Origin: Parietichytrium sp. I65-24A
Lineage: Eukaryota > Sar > Bigyra > Thraustochytrida > Thraustochytriidae
Length of the DNA: 64,000 bases
Direction: 5' to 3'
Assembly (NCBI GenBank): GCA_012862575.1
Contig: BLSF01000004.1
Location: forward strand, 310,001 to 374,000
Shown piece by piece: positions 53,301 through 61,931 of the stretch; the first letter of the stretch is position 1; each line of letters opens with the position of its first letter. A program made the translations under genes and the position numbers. The notes below the pieces were generated by a model. That model did no database searches and was not told the origin of the DNA. It saw nothing but the letters and a program-made list of their open reading frames with translations.

Positions 53301-56300
53301 AATTACTACGGAAATTCTGCCCAGCGCCTCCGCGCTGAGAGAACACATGCTCCGCGGGTCAACAACGACGACTAGTACCATCTGAAGGAACTTTAAAAGA
53401 TCAAAAACTCGAATTGCAGCCCCACTCCAGTACAGCTCCACGTACGTTTGCAGCCTCTCCAAGAACAAAACCTGCATTCCACAAGTAAGACCATGCCAAC
53501 TAGAGTCTCTTTCAAGAGATAATAGAATACCGCGCAGATTCAGGGCCATCGATTCCAAACGGGCCGCGGTATCTAGTTTCGAATTTGAGACGGCGAGCCA
53601 CTGCCGCAGGGTGCGACTCCGCTGCGCCAAACCCATGGATCCCAACTTTCGAGACAGCAAGCGCACGTAATGCACTGATTGACTTTGGCCAATTCCGCCT
53701 TGTGCGTCCACAGCAAAGGATCGTATCTCAGCAAGAACATCGTCAACAACCTTGGAAATTGGAAATTGGATATTTGAACGACGAAACGCATCGGATGGAG
53801 TGACGAGCACACCTTCATGTACTATTCCTGTCCTGGGTAAACGGGTCTGAGGGTCTAAATACCTATACATTGCCAAAGTCACCGGAACAGCTGGACCTTG
53901 ATGATTTAGAACCCAGCCCCACATATCAAGCTGGAAAGGCGTTTCCAGTGCATAACCGGAGAGCGCGTCCATCGCCGAGTATCCATCCGAAGGACCTTTC
54001 ACCAAGAGAGTTTCTACAGTAGACTCCTGCCCAGAGCTTGAGCATTTGAAAGAAATGCGCAAGGGTACAGATAAGTGCTCGTTTGCGCTGAGAGAACGTA
54101 CCTCTTTTGAATCCAGATGAAAATACCACATCGCAGAGGAGGCAGAAATTTTTCTAGTCGCGCTCTTTGTAATCGTCGTGCCACTATTTTGATTCGTGAT
54201 AGACCACACTGGCTTCAGATCAGCAGGCTCAGTCTCAACCGGCATTGTCTCAGAGGAGTCCGGGGCAGCATAAGCTGGCTTGTGGCAGGAACCTAGTGCT
54301 CTTAACGAGCTCCCTGATGGAACCTCGTTTGGCCAAAGTACAATGCAAGGCTGTCTATCGAGCTGATCAGCGTCATTCTCGCTGTCGAAGAGTTGTCTCG
54401 TTGGCGCCTCGATGAGCCGGACGATCGAAGCAGGCGTAAACTGAGCCTCCGCCGCGGAGGTTTCCACGTGCGCACTAAAGTTAAGCTGCATCACGGGTGA
54501 GCTCAGGGTCTGCCCTTGTTCGAGCTCCACCCACAAAGACGAAAATCTTGACGATCCTTCCAATGCATCATCCTCCAGGTCTTGATCCCAGATACCGGCA
54601 TCCTCGCCCACATCAGAGAAGAACCGAAATGAGAGACGAGAGCAAAATTGAATAGGCTTGCATCGCCACTTGACTCGCTGAACAGAGTCCAGATCCACAA
54701 CACGGCTCTTTAGCTCAAGCGTGAAAGGATTTTGCGAAAAGAGGGTCCGATTGCCACCGATAACTGAGATCGAATTGGCCCGAGCGTCAATGGGCCCCAA
54801 CTCCCAGGAAATTGCTCCCAGTTGCTGAGACTGCTCACGTGACTGCAGCCACGCTTTTGCACGAATCGGAGCTTGTCGACCGACTTGGCTAACATCCAGG
54901 TGAACCGCATACATACTTGACGAATGTATCAAATCCACAGACCCCACAGAGCTTTCTGCTGTCCAGCTGACCTTCACATCGCTGGGAAGAGAACACCCGT
55001 CGTCCTCTCTCGACAAGAGTTCCACCTGCAGGGGAATCTGTCTCGCGGTGAGGACTGGTACTGTTTCTCGAGCAGCGAAGGTAAACCCAACGTCAGATCG
55101 AATGGAGATGTCACTCCATTCCGAGGTTTCCTTGGTCCCAAATATCGAAACTGCCCGAACCGCGACCCTCACATTCACAAAACGCTCCCGAGCGAGGCGG
55201 CTCTGTAGAGACTCGCCAATGTCCCAAGAACAAAGAAGGTCTTCTAAATGTGGCTCTGATTCCTGACTCGAGAAGCTGCAATCATCGATAACTTCTGGCG
55301 AAGAAGTCTCGTCCCAGCTGTAGAGAAACTCAAATGATGAGACTATATAGCTGTTCCAGGTCCGCGTTGCGTCAAGTATAATTGTTTGGTCTTTTGCATA
55401 GCAAGTTCCAACGATTCGAGGCGAACGAAGAACAGGATTCACAACGACCGTTTCGGAAGGGATCGAGACAAATATATGCTCTATCTGCGCAGAGGACACA
55501 ACCTTTTTACCTTCGAGTGCGCTCAAGTTGACCTTTAAAGACACCAAAACTTGGCGATTTGTACGTATAATCATACCTGTGCCGTTTTGAGACCACTGAC
55601 ATTGCAGTAATTTCACTTCTGGCTGCACAAAGTACGCGCCACAGGAAAACCAAAGACCTGCCATATCTAATTCATAAACCTTTGCCTGTTTGGAAAAGAG
55701 AACTTGAATTCCTCTTCCTTGCGATAAGTATTTCGCTCCGAGTAAGCTAAGCACGGAGCCAAATTTGCCCTCGCTTCCAGCGAGGGCACCTTCTTGTATT
55801 GGGCAAGATGACGAGCAAAACCCCCATTTCTTTCTAGAGTTGCTCTTGAAGGTAGAGTACACGGGAACAGTCGGGCACCAAAATGCTCCAGAGGCCTTTT
55901 CAGAAGAAAGCTCCGGGGAAGGGAATCTAGAAACAAACGGGGAAATCTCCGCAACAGCAATGCAGGAATTGTACCAAATGTCGTTCATTTTGAAAGGAAA
56001 CCTGCACTGTGTCCCGGATTTCACATAACCACCATCAGTTACACAAGTTTCTTGTGTTGAGGTCTCGGGCTGCGGCGCGCGTGGACTATCTTCCAGTGGC
56101 AACATTGGTAGGGCACAAGACGCAGCGTCGCAAGGGGCTAGCTCTGGGCTAAGATTTCCTCCAGCTCCTGCTTCCTCGACCACGCACATGGGGGGACCGT
56201 TCGTTTCCAATTGAAAGCAAAATTCCGTGAGTTCAAACCTGTTAGGATACTCGGACCTGCCCAATACTGAAGTGGGCTTGCATCTACGGCCGCCCGTCGA

Positions 56301-59249
56301 AGCGCACTGCACACACGTTGCAGAGTCGCAAAAGCCCCACCTGTCTCTCACCAGTGGGTTAGCGGCAGAATAGACAGAGTCCAAAGCGCACCAAGTTTTC
56401 CCTCCCAGAGTATTGGCTGCGGGGGCAGATTCGTCGCCATAGTCTCCGAGAAAAGGCGTGTGTTCTTGAAAATCTGCGCATGAGTCAAATGAGACACCTT
56501 TATACCAAAACGGAAAGCGACACACACTTCCAGGTTCCGCTAGGCCGCCTTGTGTAGTACATGTTGATGTGAGTGGCGAAGAAAGTCCCTGCGATGACCG
56601 GCATGTCGCTAAACCCCAGTTTTTCCGAACGCTTAAGCTTGTGCTGTCATATACCTTAACTCCCATTCGCGGGCACCATCGCAGAGTCATATCGCTGATA
56701 CTTAGAGCGCTCAGACCATACGGCTTTGCCTGGCCCAGGGTTGGCGGCCGAGCAAATGTGGCCAAAGTCCCATTTTGCAATTGAACCTGAAAAGGAAGCT
56801 GGCACTCCGAAAAGCGCTTTACCCAGCCGTGGCCCCCGTCATGAATATAGCACTCATTCTCACAGGTTACCACTCCCCACTGCTTGCGGACCATTTTGCT
56901 GGACGAAGTGTAATACTCAACCCCGCGGACTGGACACCACCTGCTGTAAGCGTCTTCCCGGCTGAGCCCAACAAGGGAGAGTCCAAACGGTCTGGCCTCC
57001 GCGAAGGTTGGTGGAAAGTCGTACAGGACCCACGAGGACTTGGCATCACCTCTAAAATAGAAGGGAAGTTGACACTCAGCTTCCTGTCGAACCCAACCTG
57101 GGTTACCCTTCTTGATAGCACATGGCTGTTGAGATGCTGTGTCAGACGTGACTAGGTCTCCAAGGTCTTGGACGCTCTCTTGGTGGGGACAACTTGCGAA
57201 ACTCCACATGCGCCGAGTATTGGAGTTCTGCGGGTCATACCACTTTAAGCCAATGCGTGGACACCACAAGGAGGTGTCGCTCCTGGAACTCGCAGCCCCA
57301 AAAGGTTTGGCATCCTTTATGTCTGGAGGCAAGTCGAATCGCACCCACTTCCCGGATCTATCCCGAAAATAGAAGGGAAGCTGGCAAGGATCTCCAATTC
57401 GTTCAGTGCTTGTGCAGGTGGCATCGCACGTTACTGATGCCCATGAGTTCTGAAGAATTGGTTTCTTCGTATCGTAGGTCCTCGTGCCTAGCGGTGGGCA
57501 CCACCTCAAGGAGTCTACACTACGATTCGCCCTCTTCTCAAGTCCGAACGGCTGGATCTCGCTTGCCAAAGGAGGGTAATCAAACACTCCTAGTGGTTTT
57601 CCACCTCGTGTGACTTCGAAAGGAAGCTGGCAATCAGTGTCCAATCCATTGCCCAGCGCCCCCGAATCCGATGCGAGAATTTTACAGGGCCTCTCGCACT
57701 GCGCGATTCCCCAACGTTTGCGAGTCTTCGCCTTGTTTCGATCGTACAACATGGTACCGCGCATCGGGCACCACCTAATTTGTCGGAATTCGACCTCCTC
57801 AATACCGAATGTGCCCGCCCCAAAAGGTGTAGCTTCTGCCAGAGTTGGTGGCTCCTCAAATGTGTCAATTTGGCCGTTTTTGCGAACAAATTTGAATGGT
57901 AGCTGACACGAATGTGCAGTGTTGGAAAAGCCGGGAGACTGGCTGGCAATATAGCAGCGGTTCGCCCATGTTGCAGCCTTTAACGGCGCTAACCCCTGGG
58001 CGCTATCTCCGAGTCGGCGCTTGGTGGGTGATGCCGCTATGGAATGACAAGAAACGAGTGACTTGTCTAGTAGCGCACTAGCAAGCGCGAGATCCTCAGT
58101 CTCACGTTCTGCGACCATGGAGCATTCACACTGGCACCCAATTGCACCATGATCGTTGGCAAGGTCCACGGCTTGCCAATTACTTTGCGCGCAAAAAGAG
58201 TCAACCAGGGCTTGGCTCTCGGCGCACTTTGTGAGTTTAGTATTGTACAAAAAGCCTGCGGAACGCGTTCCCAGCACCTTCGACTGGATCATCAGAGGGC
58301 CTTTTCCGATGAAGGCTTCTGTATTCGAGAGTGCGTCTCCTCTCGGAGCGCTATTCCCGTCCAAAGAGCAATTAAACAGACTCACATCCCAAAGTTTCCC
58401 AGCAATTGCTCCTCCCGAACCCATCTCGGCACGATTCTGCTTAAACGTCGACTGCGCGAAAGTGGCAGCGCCGGAGTCCCCGAGCACTGCCACCGCACCC
58501 CCGCTGCGATGCGCTCTGTTGCGGGTGAACTTTGCCGAGGCAACGTCCAACACCGCGTCCGAGTACATCGCGCCGCCGTCTCCTGCGCGAGCCACGTTGC
58601 CTTCAAAAAGGGTTCCTCCCCGCACCACAACCACCGCGCTGCCGCTTGCAAACACCGCGCCGCCATCCCCGTCCGCTTCATTCCGCACGAACGCGCCCAA
58701 CTTCACCTCCACCGCGCCCTGCTCCGCCGCGAACACTGCCCCTCCGCGCCGCGCCACTAGCCCCTCGAACCGCACCTCCTCCGCGCGCACCACTCCGCTG
58801 CCCGCCACGTTCACCGCGCCACCGTCCCCGCTGTCCCATCTGTCCCAGCTGTCCGCGCTGTCCCAGTCGTCCCATCTTGCGTTTTGCATGGCGTTCTGCT
58901 GAGCGCGGTCGTCCCCGGGAGGGGGAGGGGGATGCGGCGCAGCGGCGATGGTGAGGGTGCGCAACTCGAGGCGCGCCTCGTCGCGTACGCGGAAGGCGGG
59001 TGCGCGCAGCGGGTGTACGCGCAGCACCGCGTCCGGTGTGGTGCCCACCACGCGCACGACCTCGTTCCCGCCCAGCGCCACTCCGCGCACCAGCCGCGCC
59101 TCACCGCTCACCAACACCTCCGTCGCATCGCGGGTCACGCGCACCGCGCACCGCCCCGCGCACACCACGCCCGTGCGCGCGTACGCCGCCGGCGCTAGGA
59201 GAAGAATAAGGCGCACTAGCAAGAGCGCCAGCGCCACGTCCCCGTGCAT
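50397..59249 (-). CDS. Polycystin-like REJ/GPS membrane protein with FN2 repeats
   Basis: A 2950-residue protein in one 8.9-kb exon. It starts with a signal peptide (MHGDVALALLLVRLILLLAP). Residues about 140-316 form parallel beta-helix repeats with GGAVFA, GGAMYS and GGAVAV. Seven cysteine-rich units follow (about 420-1150). The last two are good fibronectin type II domains (CRFPF, a middle Cys, WC, WGFC). The first five keep CQLPF, WCP and W-x6-C but lack the middle Cys. A large REJ-like region begins about 1270 (CYAKDQTIILDATRTWNS). A GPS-like motif (IRCKCSGHGVIGAW, near 2245) comes directly before the first membrane helix (GLLIGCSVAAFVVVLSVDFL). About four more helices and a long acidic cytoplasmic tail complete it. 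This is the outline of polycystin-1 family receptors, but with about five instead of eleven helices and no PLAT domain seen. It is probably a cell-surface receptor or adhesion protein; its ligand is unknown. Confidence 0.8.
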   Translation of the reverse strand: MHGDVALALLLVRLILLLAPAAYARTGVVCAGRCAVRVTRDATEVLVSGEARLVRGVALGGNEVVRVVGTTPDAVLRVHPLRAPAFRVRDEARLELRTLTIAAAPHPPPPPGDDRAQQNAMQNARWDDWDSADSWDRWDSGDGGAVNVAGSGVVRAEEVRFEGLVARRGGAVFAAEQGAVEVKLGAFVRNEADGDGGAVFASGSAVVVVRGGTLFEGNVARAGDGGAMYSDAVLDVASAKFTRNRAHRSGGAVAVLGDSGAATFAQSTFKQNRAEMGSGGAIAGKLWDVSLFNCSLDGNSAPRGDALSNTEAFIGKGPLMIQSKVLGTRSAGFLYNTKLTKCAESQALVDSFCAQSNWQAVDLANDHGAIGCQCECSMVAERETEDLALASALLDKSLVSCHSIAASPTKRRLGDSAQGLAPLKAATWANRCYIASQSPGFSNTAHSCQLPFKFVRKNGQIDTFEEPPTLAEATPFGAGTFGIEEVEFRQIRWCPMRGTMLYDRNKAKTRKRWGIAQCERPCKILASDSGALGNGLDTDCQLPFEVTRGGKPLGVFDYPPLASEIQPFGLEKRANRSVDSLRWCPPLGTRTYDTKKPILQNSWASVTCDATCTSTERIGDPCQLPFYFRDRSGKWVRFDLPPDIKDAKPFGAASSRSDTSLWCPRIGLKWYDPQNSNTRRMWSFASCPHQESVQDLGDLVTSDTASQQPCAIKKGNPGWVRQEAECQLPFYFRGDAKSSWVLYDFPPTFAEARPFGLSLVGLSREDAYSRWCPVRGVEYYTSSSKMVRKQWGVVTCENECYIHDGGHGWVKRFSECQLPFQVQLQNGTLATFARPPTLGQAKPYGLSALSISDMTLRWCPRMGVKVYDSTSLSVRKNWGLATCRSSQGLSSPLTSTCTTQGGLAEPGSVCRFPFWYKGVSFDSCADFQEHTPFLGDYGDESAPAANTLGGKTWCALDSVYSAANPLVRDRWGFCDSATCVQCASTGGRRCKPTSVLGRSEYPNRFELTEFCFQLETNGPPMCVVEEAGAGGNLSPELAPCDAASCALPMLPLEDSPRAPQPETSTQETCVTDGGYVKSGTQCRFPFKMNDIWYNSCIAVAEISPFVSRFPSPELSSEKASGAFWCPTVPVYSTFKSNSRKKWGFCSSSCPIQEGALAGSEGKFGSVLSLLGAKYLSQGRGIQVLFSKQAKVYELDMAGLWFSCGAYFVQPEVKLLQCQWSQNGTGMIIRTNRQVLVSLKVNLSALEGKKVVSSAQIEHIFVSIPSETVVVNPVLRSPRIVGTCYAKDQTIILDATRTWNSYIVSSFEFLYSWDETSSPEVIDDCSFSSQESEPHLEDLLCSWDIGESLQSRLARERFVNVRVAVRAVSIFGTKETSEWSDISIRSDVGFTFAARETVPVLTARQIPLQVELLSREDDGCSLPSDVKVSWTAESSVGSVDLIHSSSMYAVHLDVSQVGRQAPIRAKAWLQSREQSQQLGAISWELGPIDARANSISVIGGNRTLFSQNPFTLELKSRVVDLDSVQRVKWRCKPIQFCSRLSFRFFSDVGEDAGIWDQDLEDDALEGSSRFSSLWVELEQGQTLSSPVMQLNFSAHVETSAAEAQFTPASIVRLIEAPTRQLFDSENDADQLDRQPCIVLWPNEVPSGSSLRALGSCHKPAYAAPDSSETMPVETEPADLKPVWSITNQNSGTTITKSATRKISASSAMWYFHLDSKEVRSLSANEHLSVPLRISFKCSSSGQESTVETLLVKGPSDGYSAMDALSGYALETPFQLDMWGWVLNHQGPAVPVTLAMYRYLDPQTRLPRTGIVHEGVLVTPSDAFRRSNIQFPISKVVDDVLAEIRSFAVDAQGGIGQSQSVHYVRLLSRKLGSMGLAQRSRTLRQWLAVSNSKLDTAARLESMALNLRGILLSLERDSSWHGLTCGMQVLFLERLQTYVELYWSGAAIRVFDLLKFLQMVLVVVVDPRSMCSLSAEALGRISVVITDKVFKTLVEDDFSASPDSFEAGWSALFSKSLIRTCSEIIKVLSTVKVASDTREFAICSNAKKAGIGDNNHLEAVAIKRLCAQGVPDSLRGREPPILGSLASVAQNAISSATNLKWYTASPLEVLFGPAVLCNAWRWPLDLSLEESTVTMTTSEGSIYTVGVQRSQLPKGTITFARMGVCRLDAQKMPPSMALHGYILRSEAVVVHIEGRLATGLDLDGSYEVLLRKTIAVEGLECRIVSSRLNDPSSSSCLVLEESGDHIRCKCSGHGVIGAWQPEDGTKAYFDLSPSDQLIGLLIGCSVAAFVVVLSVDFLDRREKRRQAKAVTFYSVLQSALNRKQARRGFAALKSMRVDSIRLQRVPYDPLLAPFAPSVLGSQTCTWTRYWSIRAFTESLKKICEQHTWVALLTSRRACRRVNRKVQSGIIAFGLFVHLWFSASLAHYSSLDTTFLCAIFSCAFAFTSIQVLCFVASKVLIDYGQLRSQQQEEREQESFEQVCKTFLWTKETSLAELESKRHDLAHSGSRNFIAYRDLHDCDESMLAELSAIDKKCLQARKLLHAGLNHVRFLRMRRHSELILRRVVAVLHNFANPLARDDRLCLRSRDREETFVLDVEPFKRYALGQSLTYMSTMNTAAVSQLLEHVYSGQVPQRIWVPWSAFSVFIAVTIAAVFGTIISIVWSPGIGSESQFVETFVISFLFDCFIAQPIYSLARCEWPFTKSWVPKRKTCARPRSRRLSWGRSLELLARPGGLNPLYSLAVVSDSQYGGSDYVPTEWALQNGRLRNDSKTPSSSDFAGFQEELENESRVLLEDDMRTRSISFSRAEEPHHEHDNLGWGVVDSRVKQDFNASTDDLTLSNHDDADSDVSSYAGVPYHLREEESESFRALLKRMTEEEQDGFGAKREDGEGNFGWEDIDDDWMQYDVSDWPGSELYRSFPHPSSPFADFKDSNAVAESEHFCLLDLEKEREF

Positions 59250-59312
59250 GCTGCCAGGGGGGGCGGCGGGGACGACTCCCGGGTCACGTCACGTCCGCGC
59301 CGACCTCCTGAC

Positions 59313-59347
59313 GGTTGGTTGGTTGGCTGGTTGGCTGGTTGGTTGGG
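59313..59347. repeat. GGTT/GGCT tetranucleotide repeat
   Basis: Eight or nine units of TTGG/CTGG in tandem, about 65 bp upstream of the start of the polycystin-like gene. Confidence 0.9.
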
Positions 59348-59451
59348 TTCCCCGGGTTCCTTGGCTCCCTCGTGTTCCTTCGGTTCTTTGCGTTCCTTTG
59401 GTCCCCGGGCCCCGGGTTCCGGGGTACGCGGAAGCGAAACCGAACGAGACG

Positions 59452-59495
59452 GATATATATATATATATATATTTAGAGAGAGAGCGAGAGAGAGA
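59452..59495. repeat. AT dinucleotide run followed by GA run
   Basis: About ten AT units followed by AGAGAG-rich sequence. Confidence 0.95.
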
Positions 59496-59909
59496 CGGGG
59501 AACGGGGGGAGGAGAGTGAAGAAGGAGAGGGAAGGGGCAAAGAGGACAAGAGAGGACACCTCGTTGCTGCGGGGAGGATATCGTACCCGCTGTCCTCGTG
59601 GTCTGGGAGGAGGAAGAAGAACGGTTGTTTTTGTGTGTGTTTTGTTGTGAGGGACGCTCTGCGCGGCAAGCGGGGACTTGCGTTCGGCTAGGAGATACAG
59701 TAGAACGTGTTAGGAGGAAAGAGGCAGGGAAAGTAGCGGCGGAGCGTAGGAGTGCGCTGGCGTAAACGAGTAGAAGTGAGGGGAGGGTGGAGTTAAAGGA
59801 CTTCGTAGATGCGAGGTAAGGGCGACGTGTGTCCCACTTCTTTGTGACATCAACGTAAAGGATAGGTCCAAGGTAGGAGGCAAAAGATGGAGAGCACAAG
59901 TGTTCTTTG

Positions 59910-60004
59910 TTCGCGAAGAGTTGTTTGTTCGCGAAGAGTTGTTTGTTCGCGAAGAGTTGTTTGTTCGCGAAGAGTTGTTTGTTTGCGAAGAGTTGTTTGT
60001 TCGA
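59910..60004. repeat. 18-bp tandem repeat with TTCGCGAA palindrome
   Basis: Five tandem copies of an 18-mer of the form TTCGCGAAGAGTTGTTTG. Each of the first four carries the 8-bp palindrome TTCGCGAA (at 59910, 59928, 59946 and 59964); the fifth has TTTGCGAA. Confidence 0.95.
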
Positions 60005-61931
60005 GAATAAAAGATTTTCTTTTCTTTTGCGGTTGTAAAAAACACAAAATCCACAGTTTTCGGTGAGTTTTCGAGCAATATTTCGGATTCACAGTCAGGC
60101 AGATTCGGTGAGAATACAGAACTCCCGGCCGTCGTATGGACAGTTTCGCATAATTAATTTACACAGAGATAAAAGCTCTGGTGTTGCATCCAAAAAAAAT
60201 AAATAAAAAGAGGTAGAACGCAAACAATTCTCTCTAGCAGAACCGCCAAGCCAATTAAGTTGTGGGAGTCGGGGAAATTCGGCGGCGTTACACGCGTGCG
60301 CAACTCGAACGCTAACTTGTATTCCTACTACGCAACATGATGGAATGCGTTGAAAGGCTGGGCCGGCATTATCATTCAAGCATCATCTAACGCCTCCGTG
60401 AACTTGAACTGACAGTGAGTACCGGCACTGGTAGATTTCATCATGATCGATGACACGTGATGATGCTAACTAGGTTGCGCCCTTGATGTTCTTTCTGACT
60501 TGTGAATTCTGAAGTGAGCAGCGGGTACGAGTATGCGAACTCTTTGCTGCTGTAGTGTCAGTTCAACGGGCTGCTGCGTTCCATTTTTTTGCTTGTCTTC
60601 GCCTCCACCGGTCCAAAACAAAGTCTGGAGTCCGACAATGCGGCGGCGATACCCGGTCCCAACGGTCAAAATTATCTTTTCCATCACTGGTGTTACCTAC
60701 CATACAGGGTAACAGGCTCGCTCGCCACTGATGGCCTCGCCGCCCGAATTCATTTATTGCGAAAAGACTCCTCCAAATGAGCTCCCTGGCGGTGTGACAT
60801 GCCAGCCTGGGCTTCGCAGAAGCAGAAGAGAACACGCTTTTTACGTTACGCAAACGCCCTGGTGGACTTGGTGGATGGTTGACCTTACCGTCAGTCAATC
60901 GTCCTAACCGTCATCCTTCTCGCACACGTCTTGATTGCAGACTGAAAAAAAGAAAGCCAATATATTCTCTGAGCTCAGATCTGTGGGCCACTCACTGTTT
61001 GTGTTGGCTGTGCAATTGTTCGTGTTAATTCAAGCTCATTTCGACTCATTTTGTGCACTGGCGACGGGGACCACGAGATGCGCATGATTGATACAGGCAG
61101 GACCAGCTAGATAGAGCTAGCAAACCCTCTCTTCCTACTCTTCCCCACCTCTTGATCGCCTTCAGCCTGAGTCGGAACGGGTCTCTGCTAGTCTGCGAAA
61201 ACACCTTCAATTGAGTCGAGGCATAGACAGCATGGACAGCATGGACAATGGACAGGCGGCGAAAGCGGTGCGGCTACGGAGCCCTCGAGTTTTGGCAACA
61301 TGATCACACCAGTTAGACTTCTTTTCACGCCGAGGGCTTAGGTTAACATTCTCATGCTCGCTCCTCGTGTACTCACAGTCAATGTGTGAGTGTTGTATTA
61401 GTACCGGTAGCTACTCGTATTTGGCGACACCCAACCTTTTTCGTCTTTTTCGCCCAAAAATCCGAGTTCTGACATCTTCTTTTTTTTAAGTTCTAAATTT
61501 TCTTATTTAAAAAGGAGAATCACAACTAACTGTATCAAGATGATACATTATAGTAATCAGAAAGAGACAAAACAATTTGAGCTGTGATTGATTGAGACGC
61601 ACTGAGACTGGGAGAATAGAGGAGTAAAGAAAAATAGAACGAAAGAAGAACGTTGCCACATGAAGTACTTTGCCCTAGTTTTTCCCTTAGCGAAAACCAC
61701 AGCCTCCACTAGCGCCTCGCGGCCCATCTCGCCATAACGTAAACTTTTCTTCCTTATGTAAATGCGCGTAGAACTCCACGCAGGACCTAAGGCTCAGCTT
61801 TACCCTCAAATAACGTTCACCTTTACCAATTTGCCTAATGAGAACCGAAACAACCAACCATCCCACTGTTAGCACAGTACTTGGTACTAACTGAGTACTA
61901 GTGTGTGGTGTGAGTACCGGTAAAGTTGCAC

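Larger units (their letters stand above)
59250..61931. other. Long divergent intergenic region
   Basis: About 2.7 kb between divergent genes, with no supported gene. The left part is rich in simple repeats: GGTT/GGCT (59313-59347), AT then GA runs (59452-59495) and an 18-bp array (59910-60004). TACCGGTA palindromes lie at 61402 and 61915. Open frames here are short or repeat-derived. Confidence 0.6.

Noticed and set aside
59216-59899. Minus-strand frame upstream of the polycystin-like gene
   Set aside because: It runs through AT, GA and TTGG simple repeats and reads out of phase into the polycystin-like gene's own start; no domain is visible.
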